Shown here piece by piece: positions 1 to 10,100 of a stretch of DNA of 64,000 bases. The notes below the pieces were generated by a model. The model was not told the origin of the DNA. It saw only the letters and a list, made by a program, of their open reading frames with translations, and did no database searches. Position 1 is the stretch's first letter. Every line of letters begins with the position of its first letter. The translations under genes and the position numbers were made by a program. Origin of the DNA: Tetracentron sinense (lineage: Eukaryota > Streptophyta > Magnoliopsida > Trochodendrales > Trochodendraceae); assembly GCA_015143295.1 (NCBI GenBank), contig JABCRI010000888.1:1-64000 (forward strand), given 5' to 3'.

Positions 1-2
1 GA

Positions 3-155
3 CGAGGGCCCAATATAGCCCAAGACGAGCTTTCAATTTTGAAAGACGAATATGAGGACAGAGGGCGTCATCTTACGCTGGTATTTACAGCCATGGGAGC
101 AAAAACAGTTATGCCAGATTTCTCAGGAGTTTTGTCGTACTTCCGCGAAGTATAA
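3..155 (+). pseudogene. Unidentified coding-like fragment at the left edge
   Basis: A 50-codon open stretch enters from the left edge and ends in TAA. It looks protein-like (ILKDEYEDRGRHLTLVF, then GAKTVMPDFSGVLSYFREV). The same reading theme continues in broken form to about 330, with an acidic serine-rich piece (DPVSPLYDSSDSSDFPQK) in another frame, so it seems to be a decayed exon. I do not recognise the family. It could be a further captured gene piece or part of a transposon gene. Checked by eye only. Confidence 0.3.
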
Positions 156-1404
156 AATTTGAAACTATTTATTACATTCGCTAATCAATTTACCAGAGGT
201 ATGACATACACCTAAGTTTGTAATTTTTTGTGATAAATTTGATCCTGTCAGTCCATTATATGATTCCTCAGATTCCTCAGATTTTCCTCAAAAAATTTGA
301 AAGAGAAATTGATGATTTATATGATTCTCAAGATAATAAAAAAAAATGCATATCATTCCTAAATATTCAAGTTAATAATTAGGTATCTTGTAGAAAATGC
401 ATATCCATAAAACTTGGAGTTCATTCAGGTGCCAAATGACAAATATTGGAGAAAATCATAGTAGCATGCTGAAAAATATCAAAAAGATGGTTCAATATAA
501 GGCCTTACATTCAGCTTGAGAAGATGCAGCTCCATAGCTGAGAAGCTGGGTGGTGTAATTGTTAATTGCCCCTGCAACACACCTATCTTTCTCTCCATTT
601 TCATCTTTGCAGTCCCCTGGATATTACAAGTAACATGTCATTGCAAGTCTGAATTTAAAAATATATATATATCACTAGATGTATCTTTCATCAGTAAAGT
701 GGTATGATATATATAAGAAGACGGAAAACAATACCAAATAGCTACAATGGTTCACAGAGAGAATGAACCAAGACAAAAAGCAGAAAATAAAGCAAAAATC
801 TACTAGCTGATTAGAGAAAGCAAAAACTATAAGCTAGAATCTAGGAAGAAACTATATTAATACAGAGCTCAATCCCTCATCTTCCAAAGTTCTTCCTAAT
901 CGAGCACCAAGAAAGATGAGCTGTTGAATTCTCGGACAAACAAGGCCCTTAGAGTAAGTGCAACTATAAAAAAACTCTCATGTGTCTTTCCTTCCAAGGT
1001 GATCACACTAAAGCTCCAGAGAACATAGCCCAAACTACTGAGACGGGAGCATCTAAGGGCACTGCCACTGATAACCAATCATCATAATCTTCATGACTAG
1101 AGAAATATATTTTGAGGTCCTGATGTTTTTGGTTACAAAGTATTTAACCAGTTTAGCTTTCAAATTATCTATTAAGCGAGGATTAGTGTCTGGGTCATTC
1201 AAGTATAATCAGAACTCAAGGAATTCAGGATATCAATTGAGTTTCTGAGTAGAAAACAACTTTCATAATCTTTTCTAGGAGGGGGAAGGGAGGGGAATCC
1301 AAGCATTATGTTCATTTGCATGCACAGGAAATACAACATTTACGCACAACCGAAGCACAAGCAGGAATGCCTTGTCTGAGAAACAGAGGAAAAAAGATAC
1401 TAAC
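156..1404. other. Stretch without recognisable genes
   Basis: AT-rich sequence inside the inferred CACTA element. Only short open frames occur (for example 516-707 plus and 896-1078 minus), and none shows a motif I recognise. A (TA)n run lies near 660-675. I see no tRNA, LTR or promoter in it. Confidence 0.4.
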
Positions 1405-1579
1405 TGTTGTACTGGTAGGTGCAGAGAGAATCAGGGGTATCGATGTAGTGAAGGGCAGATGACCAATGATACCGGAACTTAACTTGGTCTGCCCATGAGC
1501 AGAGACTTCCCAGGTCATTATCTGCATAGTCTGGAAGCAGTTTCTTTACGGTATTCGCTGCAGCTTCGCTTAAATGTTG
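1405..1579 (-). pseudogene. ENDO2-like S1/P1 nuclease, single captured exon
   Basis: Read on the minus strand, this 175-bp block follows an acceptor (TTACAG) and ends at a GT donor. It encodes about 58 residues that align with the early part of plant S1/P1-type bifunctional nucleases, closest from memory to Arabidopsis ENDO2. Matching parts are EAAANTVKKLLPDYA, then SLCSWADQVKFRYHWSS, then LHYIDTPD and TYQYN. In the family this region follows the N-terminal WGKEGH zinc-binding segment, and the full enzyme has about 290 residues and degrades RNA and single-stranded DNA. Here neither the exon before nor the exons after are recognisable, so it is an isolated exon with no chance of activity. It lies on the same strand as the NAD kinase pieces but about 0.7 kb beyond them. 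Confidence 0.75.
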
Positions 1580-1654
1580 CTGTAACAATACAAAAACAAG
1601 TAAATGATGTACGATATTCGCTGCAGCTTCTTTACGGTATTCGCTGCAGCTTCT
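1546..1654. repeat. Three local copies of a 20-24 bp segment of the nuclease exon
   Basis: The motif TATTCGCTGCAGCTTC occurs three times (near 1552, 1615 and 1637), twice preceded by TTACGG or a close variant. On the minus strand it encodes the EAAANTV start of the nuclease exon. The two extra copies lie upstream of the exon acceptor, so the segment was duplicated locally after capture. Confidence 0.75.
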
Positions 1655-2078
1655 CTTTCAAATTTCCTGTAATGTTTTATCTCCACTGTGTTCTCCAAAA
1701 TATACGATGTATACCTGTGAGGATCATGAAAATGGATGAGAATTACAGTGAATTTCATGAGAAGGGTTTTGGAAAGAAAGCTATATATAGTGAAGTAAAG
1801 TAAAACCTGGCGTTCTGTACATGAAACTAAGAGAGGGAGAAGGAGAAGAAGGAAGGAGAGAAGGGAAATATTTCTCATTCTAACTACTTCTGGCTGAGCA
1901 GAGATTATTAGACTAAGAATGGGTTTTTATAAAGAACTATATAGAGAGGGGAATTTGAAAAGTGGAGGTAAATGTGGAATTTCTTCTTTTAAGGAGCACT
2001 TTTTGTTGGGATTTTACCACTTTTTAGGAATTTGAAAAATGCATATCATTCCTAAAAAAATGCATATCTACAAGATAA

Positions 2079-2249
2079 CATCAATCGGGAAGACACAGCA
2101 CTAGACCATTTGGAAGGATTCCATCAAATGGAGAATCTGAATTGAAGCTTAGGCGTTTCAAGGAACGGAAGGTAGATTTACTAGGAGGAAGTGATGGTGG
2201 TTCTCGACAACAAGGTGATGGTGCGGATGCATACAGTGGATTCTGTTGA
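2079..2249 (+). other. Unidentified coding-like open stretch
   Basis: A 56-codon stretch between stops reads RPFGRIPSNGESELKLRRF, then KERKVDLLGGSDGGSRQQGD, with a composition more like protein than the surrounding AT-rich DNA. I do not recognise the family. It has no start or splice sites that I can defend, and it may be another gene fragment or chance. The flanks 1655-2078 and 2250-2303 hold nothing else that I can name. Confidence 0.2.
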
Positions 2250-2880
2250 CGGTTTCATGGGGCTGTATGGACATATATAGAATGCAAATAGAGCTGAATT
2301 GAATACCATGGAACCTCCTGCAGCGGTCGAGTAGGCTGTACTCCCTGTAGGTGTGGCTACTATAACTCCATCGCCTTGCACCTAAAGTACATAGAATGAA
2401 TCAACAGGAAGTATTATCCTATGAGTAGCAACTCTTGAAAAGAACAAAATGCTATCTCTAAGTATATATAAGTGTAGCATGTACCATAAATGGTGGAAAC
2501 TGGAAGGGTACTGCATGCACTTTCTGTATGAAATCCTTGTGATCGGGTCACCAAAAAATCAAAATTCTTATCTTGCCCTCGTAAAGAAGAGACTGCAATA
2601 GGGGAGAGAGATTCACTCACGTTTTTTTAGAAGAGTTCCTCCACTTTGTCTTCTTCATTAAGTCTTGAACTCTTTAAAAGATCATATCTCACATGGGTTT
2701 TCATATTGTCTATCCAAGAAAATGTGAATATTATCATCAACCTTGTGAATGCGCTTTCTGTTATGATTTGGGTGTTGAACTTTGGTGGTACTCCTCACAT
2801 GGTAGCATGAACAAGTGTGGGGATTGTTTATAATGGTAAAATCCACAAACGATCCTCTAACTCCATTATTCTTCGTCAAA

Positions 2881-2955
2881 ATGGCTGCGGCATTCTTCCG
2901 TCCAAGTAAGCCCCACTTCTTCAAGCCCATCCTACCTGGTTTCCTTCAAGAACTT
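2881..2955 (+). pseudogene. B3-domain transcription factor, first-exon fragment
   Basis: An ATG opens 25 codons containing RPSKPHFFKPILPGFLQEL and running into a GTGAGT donor at 2956. The KPHFFKPILPG block resembles the first strand of the plant B3 DNA-binding domain (REM-type genes begin with a few residues and then PHFFKIILP). The rest of the B3 fold is not found downstream. It lies on the opposite strand to the NAD kinase exons, within the interval between exons C and D, so it comes from another source gene. The match is short and rests on memory of the family. Confidence 0.5.
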
Positions 2956-3480
2956 GTGAGTCTCTTTCTCCCCCTTTCTCTCTCGTACGCACATCCGTAA
3001 TTTTGGTGAGATTATTCATGGTTCTTCTACAAGCTCACTCATTCATGTATGCATCAATATATATTTACATATTCATATATAGTATATGTAGTTACATAAA
3101 TATGACAGTTTTTTTTTTTTTTTTTCCGTTTTCTTAAGCTTATTTTTTTCTTTCCCAGTCCAGTAGTGTTAGTATTTGTAGTTTGTTGCCTAGCAATTGA
3201 ACCGAACCAAATCGTCTGTAGCCTTCCCCGTGGTCTGGGTGTGATCTATTGTAGAGCTGGTAAATATGTACAATAAGAAGCATCCCGGCCTACTCTAGGC
3301 CAAAGGGAAAGACAGAGACCATTTGTCTTCCAATTGAACTGAGCTTCCAGGTGGGGGGTATCTCAACAGCCACACGTAGTCATAGTCGAACCCTGATTAG
3401 CCCCCCAACAGGGATATACAGCACTAGTACGACCTAATATTCCACAAATTTTCTTGAATAAAGGAAGCCACCGGTCTTAC
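2956..3480. other. Non-coding stretch with a poly-T run
   Basis: Contains an uninterrupted T run near 3107-3126 and AT-rich sequence. I see no further exon of the B3 or NAD kinase genes in it. Confidence 0.4.
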
Positions 3481-4135
3481 CTTGGTTATAAGGCGGTCAT
3501 GTTCATACATTCAATTTAAGAAAGATTAAGGATTAGAACCACGATCAACGACAACCTCATTCAGGACATCAAATACTTTCCCGGGCATTGCTTTTCCATT
3601 TCGGAAAATTTCGCATCGGAGACACATTCTAAGAGTTATATAAACTCCATCCAGTGTGTTGTTCCCACGGACGACTTGTCTTAAGTCTTGCCTATAGTCT
3701 TCAAACTGTACCAAAAATAGAAATGATATTCAAAGGAGAAAAAGAATTAATATTTATGAAAGGAAAGTGTAACACTCAGATCTTAACTGTCGAGTTAAGA
3801 AGCATACAGTATGAGTAGTGAGAAATCCAAGAGATCCAAGATTAAATGATACAACAGGAGGAACGGCACCCCTAAATATATTTGATGCATGGAGTATAAC
3901 ACCATCTCCTCCTAAACATGCCACAAAGTCAACCCTCTCATGAAGATCACTACATTAAGGACATTTGACAAGGTAAGCAAAAGTTCCCTGGAAAATAGGA
4001 AGAATATTAAATGATTACTTCAATAATTTTGCATTTCAGATACATGAGTTTCAGTACCTGGTATCTTGACTATAAAATGTTTGAACAAACCCAAATCCTG
4101 GGATTCTTGCAAATATGTCATGCACATCAGGTTCC

Positions 4136-4185
4136 ACAAGAACATTCATTTTTTCCTGGTAATACAAGAACATTCATTTTTTCCT
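4136..4185. repeat. Direct duplication of 22 bp at an exon start
   Basis: The 22-bp segment at 4136-4157 recurs at 4164-4185, separated by 6 bp. On the minus strand it covers the acceptor and first codons of NAD kinase exon A (GAAAAAATGAATGTTC), so the exon start is present twice in tandem. I take the copy next to the rest of the exon as the original. Confidence 0.85.
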
Positions 4186-4252
4186 ACAGCGTTGTTATCA
4201 TTAGGATTGTAACATAGCTATCCTCCCAACCCTTCAAAGCCATTTGATATCT

Positions 4253-4284
4253 CACAGAGAGAGAGAGAGAGAGGGAGGGAGGGA
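4253..4284. repeat. (GA)n microsatellite
   Basis: A run of GA dinucleotides passing into GGGA repeats. No gene association is visible. Confidence 0.9.
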
Positions 4285-4693
4285 TCTTCCTATCCACGTC
4301 AATCCATAGAAAGAAAGAAATGAGATTAGAACAATAACCCAAAGGCAAGAGCCATTAAAGAAGCGAAGGCCGTGGGGATGAAGAGTACTGCCGTTATATA
4401 GTACCTTGGCAGTTACTTTATGTATGATAGAGTGCGTGAATTTAGAGTGTTACCTTATTAATTTTTTTTTGGTAACATCTATGTCAGGGGATTAGGTGGG
4501 TTAAACAATTTTTAATATCGTTTATCTATCAAAGATTTGTTGTTATCTATCGAAAAATTAGCATATATGTAAAGTATCTTATTGGTTTATTTGTTATTAT
4601 GGAAGCTTGACATGTAAATGATCATATTGACTACTCTTATATTGTTTTTCTTTTGAGGTTTATTGTTTAACAAACTCTTTTTAATGTTTGTAG

Positions 4694-4942
4694 GGAAGGC
4701 GGCATTCTCTCCCCGAGTCACCCCCAACTTCCAGGCAATGTTTATTAAAGAATTTTAGAGGGGCAATTATTGCCTTGGGACGGATTCATGGCGATGTAGC
4801 ACAAAATCCTGAAGTATATAGCGTTATAGTAGATGACATCTATGATCAAAATACAGATTTGTATGAACGAGTGGGAACACTAGGAGATATTAGCATTGGC
4901 GAAACTATCATTTGGCCCAAATATTGTGTTAAATTTCTTTGA
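4694..4942 (+). CDS. CACTA-associated protein, C-terminal exon (DUF8039-like)
   Basis: The exon begins after the acceptor TTTGTAG and is open for 82 codons to a TGA. The translated end has the features of the C-terminal domain of the second protein of many plant CACTA elements (DUF8039): a Cys-Leu-Leu start, GAIIALGRIHGD, a central VDDIYDQNTDLYERV, and the closing GDISIGETIIWPKYCVKFL. That closing part corresponds to the family pattern of a short acidic or hydrophobic linker, then G-I/L-G, then an xIxWPK motif near the stop. Upstream exons are not recognisable in 4290-4693, which reads as an AT-rich intron. The exon lies about 0.5 kb from the transposon end, as expected for a last exon. Identification of the domain is from memory. 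Confidence 0.6.
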   Translation, partial: GRRHSLPESPPTSRQCLLKNFRGAIIALGRIHGDVAQNPEVYSVIVDDIYDQNTDLYERVGTLGDISIGETIIWPKYCVKFL

Positions 4943-5185
4943 TTTTTGTATTGACATATAAATTGGTTAAGTATTTATGTTTTCGTTGTATGTGCGTGTG
5001 ATTGCCTCGTTTGCTTGATAATTAGAAGATGAAGTTGTGTATTGTATTGTGTGATGGGTTGGACTAAATGTATATTAAGCGAATTTGTAGGTTAAATGCA
5101 TAACTGACAGGTTGTTCATGCAGGAAAAAACAGTAACTGACAGGTTCATTCGGGAAAAAATAGTGATTTTTTTTTTAAATTTTTC
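4943..5185. other. 3' untranslated and spacer sequence of the CACTA element
   Basis: AT-rich sequence between the last exon and the subterminal repeats. It contains a short direct repeat (AACTGACAGGTT, near 5103 and 5133). Confidence 0.4.
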
Positions 5186-5437
5186 GTCAAAAACGACGGC
5201 TATTGGCCGTCGTTTATAATAAAATTAATTTTTTTCAAAAATAGTTTTCCGCGAAATCAACGACGGCTTTAATACGCCGTTTATTTAAACGACGGCTAAT
5301 GACCGTCGTTCTTTCCGACATAATCGCGACTGCTATAGGCCATCGTTTATGATGAACTACACCCCCGTTCCCCACGGACTACACGACGGCCTAAGGACGT
5401 CGTAATTGTGTTTCAACGACGCGTTTGGGCCGTCGTT
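5186..5437. repeat. CACTA subterminal hairpin repeats
   Basis: Six imperfect inverted repeats of about 21 nt, each of the form ACGACGGC, 5-6 nt, then GCCGTCGT or a variant, are spaced roughly 30-60 bp apart (starting near 5189, 5252, 5281, 5327, 5383 and 5415). Dense subterminal repeats near the end are where En/Spm transposon proteins bind, so this is the likely cis-acting right end. Confidence 0.75.
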
Positions 5438-5445
5438 TTTAGCGC

Positions 5446-5459
5446 ATTTTCACGTAGTG
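5446..5459 (-). repeat. CACTA terminal inverted repeat (right end)
   Basis: Read inward on the minus strand it starts CACTACGTGAAAATGCGC, the signature of the superfamily. The partner end is not in the window. ATA at 5460-5462 would be the 3-bp target duplicate. Confidence 0.75.
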
Positions 5460-5571
5460 ATAGCTTGGCTCAAGTAAGAACCAACAAGTATACATGTGTG
5501 AGAAACCCAAAAGTGGAGTGGACAAACCCCACACTCACATAACAAAATGACACAAGTTCTAAGTCGGTCGA

Positions 5572-5709
5572 TCAACAGAAATCGAAGTCACGACTCCTAT
5601 CTAGAGCACCATCGTCATGATAGTGATTCATGGAAGGCTCCGGGTCACGGTACTCTTCCTCGACCCAAGGTTCGTCGCCACACAAATCGAATGGAACCCG
5701 AGCACCTGC
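5572..5709 (-). CDS. Small conserved LTR frame (gypsy1, left LTR)
   Basis: On the minus strand, 45 codons are open from GCAGGT to TGA. They carry PFDLCGDEPWVEEEY, the same block as in the other LTRs of this window, followed by a different tail ending DRSRDFDFC. I see no in-frame ATG, so here it would need a splice acceptor (CAG before GT) or another start. The hairpin motif lies just upstream. Confidence 0.4.
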   Translation of the reverse strand, partial: AGARVPFDLCGDEPWVEEEYRDPEPSMNHYHDDGALDRSRDFDFC

Positions 5710-6660
5710 CGATCATAACAATATCGACTGAGCATGGAATACTCAGTGTATACAAACTAAGAACAATAAAGCGGTTAGGCATGGAGCATACAAGACATGG
5801 AGAATGAAATCCGAACAATCCTTAAAGCATGGAAACCGTGAAAACATATGTGAGATAATATTCGAAACCAAAACTGTAACCGTGTGAGTCAATCGATAAT
5901 CATAGCCTTATGAGTTCTTGTGAGTTCATGGAGTTACTTAGAGTCATTATGATCCGTAGAGACATAGAGCATAGAGCAATACCGTAGAGCATTTCCATAG
6001 AGCATAACCTTAGAGATCTTAGAGCATTTCATTGTGATCCGTGGAGCTTGTGAGACGATCTTAGAACATTATCATAGAGTTTCCTTGTGAGCACGGTATG
6101 ATCCTTAGAGCTTGTGAAACGATCTTAGAGAAATCATAGAGTTACTTAGAATCATTCATTATTCGTCTTTTCGTGAAAAACCTTTATTTGTACTTTGAGA
6201 AATCCATGGAAACCATCGGTTCATGCGAGACATGCGAGCATATGCACTTAATAAGAGAAATCATCGTATTTAAACATAGAATCCCTTAGAGGTATTTCAT
6301 CAAACACTTAGAGTGCATCATAATAGTAACCTTCATCCAAGTATATAATCACACCTTTTTCATACATAAAATCAATACACATAGATAGGGCATAGATAAG
6401 AAGAATCATACTTAGTAACTAGTAGGATTGCAAGATTGTAGTAGAGTGTATCTACCTTAGAGAAATCAATGGATTTGACTCCCAATGGCTGGAACAAGCA
6501 AGAACAGTGAGTTCTTGGTTGGAAATCACCAAGGGAAGTGGAAGAACCTTGATCTTCCACAAGCTTGATCAACAAGTAGTTCCTCTCCTTCTTCTCTCTC
6601 TCAAAATCTCCTAAGATAGGACACAGAGGGTTTCTGAAACCCTAAGGCACGAACTCAGCC

Positions 6661-6668
6661 TATTTATA
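6661..6668 (-). promoter_or_regulatory. TATA box of gypsy1 left LTR
   Basis: TATAAATA on the minus strand inside the palindrome GCCTATTTATAGGC, between the U3 repeat cluster and the leader. Confidence 0.6.
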
Positions 6669-6981
6669 GGCAAGGGGTTGTGTTTAAAGTCTTAAACACC
6701 CTTAATGAAGAAAAATTGCGTATGACCGATCGATCGGTGGTATGGACCGAGCGATCGGTGCTCTGTTATGTCTGGACTGTTTTGACCATATCTTTTTACT
6801 CGCTCGTCGGATTTCGACGATTCAACTTGCGTTGGATCCGTCTTTCGAAAACGAACATTTCTGACGTTTCAGAATTTCCGATTTCTCCCTTATTTATTAA
6901 TTAGACTACGAAAACTATGAAAACGGCCAATTAGCTATGAAGGTGCTATTCATTAAGGATGAAAAAGTCCGGGGTGCTACA

Positions 6982-6993
6982 TTCTCCCCCCCT
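6982..6993 (-). promoter_or_regulatory. gypsy1 polypurine tract
   Basis: A purine run (GGGGGGGAGAA on the minus strand) lies directly upstream of the 3' LTR. It is preceded by the motif GACGAAATTTTTGTAAG, which is also found in gypsy2. Confidence 0.85.
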
Positions 6994-7164
6994 TACAAAA
7001 ATTTCGTCCCCGAAATTTGGACGATACATACATGCGTAAAACTATAGCAAAATACAAGGGAATGCCATGGCCTTAAACAAATAAATGGGGGTACTTTTCT
7101 CGTACTTCGACTTCTCGCTCCCATGTAGCCTCTTCCTTGGAATGATGCTGCCACTTCACTAGGA

Positions 7165-10100
7165 CTAAGGGATAGTCTTGGTTCGCAACACTTGATCTTG
7201 ACGATCCAGAATCTGAACTGGTTGCTCAACCAACGTAAGATCCTCTCGAATCTCAACAGGATCAAGAGCGATGACGTGAGACGGATCCGAAATGTATTTT
7301 CTAAGCATAGAGACGTGAAATACATTATGGACCGCTGCCATGTGAGGCGGTAGTGCTACCCTGTAAGCAACTTCACCAACCCTTGTGACGATCTCAAATG
7401 GTCCCACGTACCTAGGACTGAGCTTTCCCTTCTTCCCGAATTGCATGATTCCCCGACTCGGCGAAATCTTCACAAAGACCCGATCCCCAACTCGGAACTC
7501 TAAATCTCTGCGGCGTATATCCGCATAGCTCTTCTGCCTATCCTGAGCACTTTTCAATCGCTCCCGGATAATTTTGACTCTTTCTGCGGTCCGCTCTATC
7601 AACTCAGGACCAAGAATTTTCCTCTCACCAACTTCATCCCAGTATAGCGGTGATCGACAACTCCGACCATACAGAGCTTCAAAAGGTGCCATCTGGATGC
7701 TCGCCTGATAGCTATTGTTGTAGGCAAACTCAACCAACGGCAACTGTTCCTCCCAACTACCCTGAAAATCCAGCATACAAGCTCGGAGCATATCCTCCAC
7801 TACTTGATTCACCCTCTCCGTTTGTCCATCGGTCTGAGGATGGAAGGCGGTACTGAATTCTAAACGAGAACCCATAGCATCCTGGAAAGTTTTCCAAAAC
7901 CTGGAAGTAAACCGAGGATCTCGATCAGACACGATAGAAACTGGCACACCGTGCAGTCGAACCACCTCCTTAACATATAGGGCTACCAACTGATTTGCAT
8001 TGAAAGTAGTTCGGTACGGAATAAAATGTGCAGACTTAGTCAACCTGTCCACAATCACCCAAATAGCATCGGAGCCCTTCGCCGTTCGCGGCAAACCCAC
8101 AATGAAATCCATCGAGATGTTCTCCCATTTCCACTCCGGAATAGGAAGGGACTGCAAAAGACCTGCCGGCCTTTGATGTTCGGCTTTTACCTGCTGGCAA
8201 ATCAAACATCTGGCGACGTACTCAGCGACTTCCCTCTTCATGTTTCGCCACCAGTAGTGCTTCTTGAGATTCTGGTACATCTTAGTACCTCCCGGATGTA
8301 CCGTGTACTTTGATCGGTGAGCTTCATTCAAAATTTCATCCCTCAAAACGGTGTCGGCGGGGACACACAACCTGCCTTTAAATGTGATAGCACCATCATC
8401 ATTTAAAGCGAACTCCTGATTGCCGTTACTCACCGACTTGTCTCGGTAAGCAAGCAACTCAACATCGGAATTCTGTAACTCCTTGATCTGGCTCAGGATC
8501 TGTGGCCTAACCACCACGTTGGACATTATCGGCCCATAGGTGACATGCCTGAGAGTAGTGTCCAAATGACACATATCATGTAATAACTTCCACTCTTGCA
8601 CTCTCAATTGAGCCATAACTCCGTAAGGTTTTCTGCTAAGAGCATCGGCTACCACGTTAGCCTTACCCGGGTGGTACTGGATGGAACAGTCGTAGTCCTT
8701 CATGAACTCCATCCAACGACGCTGCCTCATATTCAACTCCTTCTGGAGGAAAAGATACTTCAAGCTCTTGTGGTCTGTGAACACCACGAACTCTTCTCCG
8801 TAGAGGTAGTGACGCCAAAGTTTCAGTGCAAAGATGACTGCAGCGAGCTCTAAGTCATGTGTGGGGTAGTTTTGCTCATGCTCCTTCAGCTGACGAGAAG
8901 CATAGGCGACCACCTTTTTATGCTGCATCAAAACACATCCAAGTCCCACTAGTGAAGCATCACTATAGACTTCGAAACCACCGCTCCCAGATGGAACTGT
9001 AAGAACAGGAGCCGAAGTAAGCTTCTTTCTCAACTCCAAGAAACTAGCCTCGCACTTATCACTCCAAGTGAACCTCGTGTTCTTCCGTGTGAGATAGGTA
9101 AGTGGAGCTGCTAAACTTGAAAATCCTTCCACAAACCTTCTGTAATAACCTGCCAACCCGAGGAAACTACGAATCTCGGTGACACTCTTCGGCCTTTCCC
9201 AATTCATCACCGCTTCAATCTTTGCAGGATCAACTGAAATACCTTCAGCAGATACCACGTGTCCAAGAAAAGACACCTTGTTCAGCCAGAACTCACACTT
9301 GCTCAACTTAGCATACAGACTATGCTCTCGAAGTGTCTGCAACACCAGACAGAGATCTCTCGTGTGATCCTCCTGTGACTGTGAATACACAAGGATATCA
9401 TCTACGAACACGATCACACATTGATCGAGAGACGATCTGAACACCCGATTCATCAAATCCATGAATGCTGCCGGTGCGTTAGTCAGTCCAAAAGACATGA
9501 CCAAAAACTCGTAATGACCGTATCGAGTTCGGAATGCTGTCTTCGGAATGTCCTCTTTCTTGATCTTCAACTGATGATAACCAGATCGAAGGTCAATCTT
9601 GGAGAAAAACTGTGCACCCTTTAATTGGTCAAACAAGTCGTCTATCCGAGGCAATGGATAACGATTCTTGATCGTGACCTTGTTCAATTGCCTGTAATCA
9701 ATACACATACGCATTGATCCATCCTTCTTCTTCACGAAGAGAACCGGAGCTCCCCAAGGTGAAACACTTGGCCGGATAAAACCAAGGCCTTGCAATTCTT
9801 CTAACTGCTCTTTTAACTCCTTAAGCTCAATAGGGGCCATCCTATACGGAGCTCTCGAAATCGGAACTGTGCCTGGAGCTAGCTCAATCGCAAACTCGAT
9901 TGCACGATCGGGAGGCAATCCCGGCAAGGTTTCCGGAAAAACATCCATATACTCACATACCACTGGAATGGGTGTGGAGTCTCGCACTTCTACACCCTCG
10001 AGACTAAGAGTTGCAAAGCGGGCAATGTCTCTTCTCTGAAGTCCCCTGAAATGAAACGGCTTTAACCCCACGGGTTTAAAATGCACCACCTTCTCGAAAC

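Larger units (their letters stand above)
2304..4155 (-). pseudogene. NAD kinase (NADK2-like, chloroplast type) gene fragment, four exons with introns
   Basis: Four consecutive exons of a plant NADK2-like gene lie in order on the minus strand. Exon A 4058-4155 encodes EKMNVLVEPDVHDIFARIPG and FVQTFYSQDT. Exon B 3808-3949 carries the GGDG nucleotide-binding motif (FVACLGGDGVILHASN) and SFNLGSLGFLT. Exon C 3481-3705 is exactly 75 codons and carries VYITLRM and KAMPGKVFDVLNEVVVDRG. Exon D starts at 2381 with VQGDGVIVATPTGSTAY and STAAGGS. GT-AG borders and phases fit (A ends in AG, B begins with T, giving Ser). NADK phosphorylates NAD to NADP. This copy cannot: the regulatory N-terminus is absent, homology stops after GGSMV in exon D, and exon C has TAA after GSNP followed by a shifted frame of about eight codons before YEHDRLITK. 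The retained introns show DNA-level capture, not a processed copy. The long C-D gap (2382-3480) holds other material. Confidence 0.85.
1..5459 (+). mobile_element. CACTA (En/Spm-like) DNA transposon, right portion, carrying host gene fragments
   Basis: The right end is clear. Positions 5446-5459 read as CACTACGTGAAAAT on the minus strand, preceded by a field of short inverted repeats built on ACGACGGC and GCCGTCGT (about 5186-5437) and by a DUF8039-like final exon (4694-4942). Directly beyond it, at 5460, sequence begins that matches the LTR at 12327 onward from its middle. ATA follows the CACTA end and is also present at the intact LTR site, which fits a 3-bp target duplication. No left CACTA end and no first 190 bp of that LTR occur in 1-5445, so I infer that the whole interval lies inside the transposon and that its left end is outside the window. 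The interior holds fragments of NAD kinase, ENDO2-like nuclease and B3 genes. No TNP2-type transposase domain is visible, so it is probably non-autonomous or its transposase lies further left. Confidence 0.7.
5460..6981 (-). repeat. gypsy1 LTR, left copy (3' LTR), part within the window
   Basis: Matches 12327-13998 throughout with very few mismatches. Its U3 repeat cluster is shorter than in the other copy (about 150 bp difference, lying between two copies of GACCGAGCGATCGGTG). A TATA box reads TATAAATA on the minus strand at 6661-6668. Confidence 0.93.

Noticed and set aside
1312-1394. Next exon of the ENDO2-like gene after the one at 1405-1579
   Set aside because: An acceptor-like CTCAG exists, but the downstream translation does not show the expected DC.D...GRCVAGAI segment in any frame.
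2079-2249. Resemblance to the C-terminal part of NADK2 (RP...ELK...RQQ)
   Set aside because: Only scattered residues match, with uneven gaps, and it is on the opposite strand to the NAD kinase exons.
3185-3420. Possible tRNA-derived SINE or tRNA
   Set aside because: GTGGTCTGGGTG and GTTCGAC-like boxes are seen, but in the wrong order or spacing and strand; no cloverleaf could be drawn.
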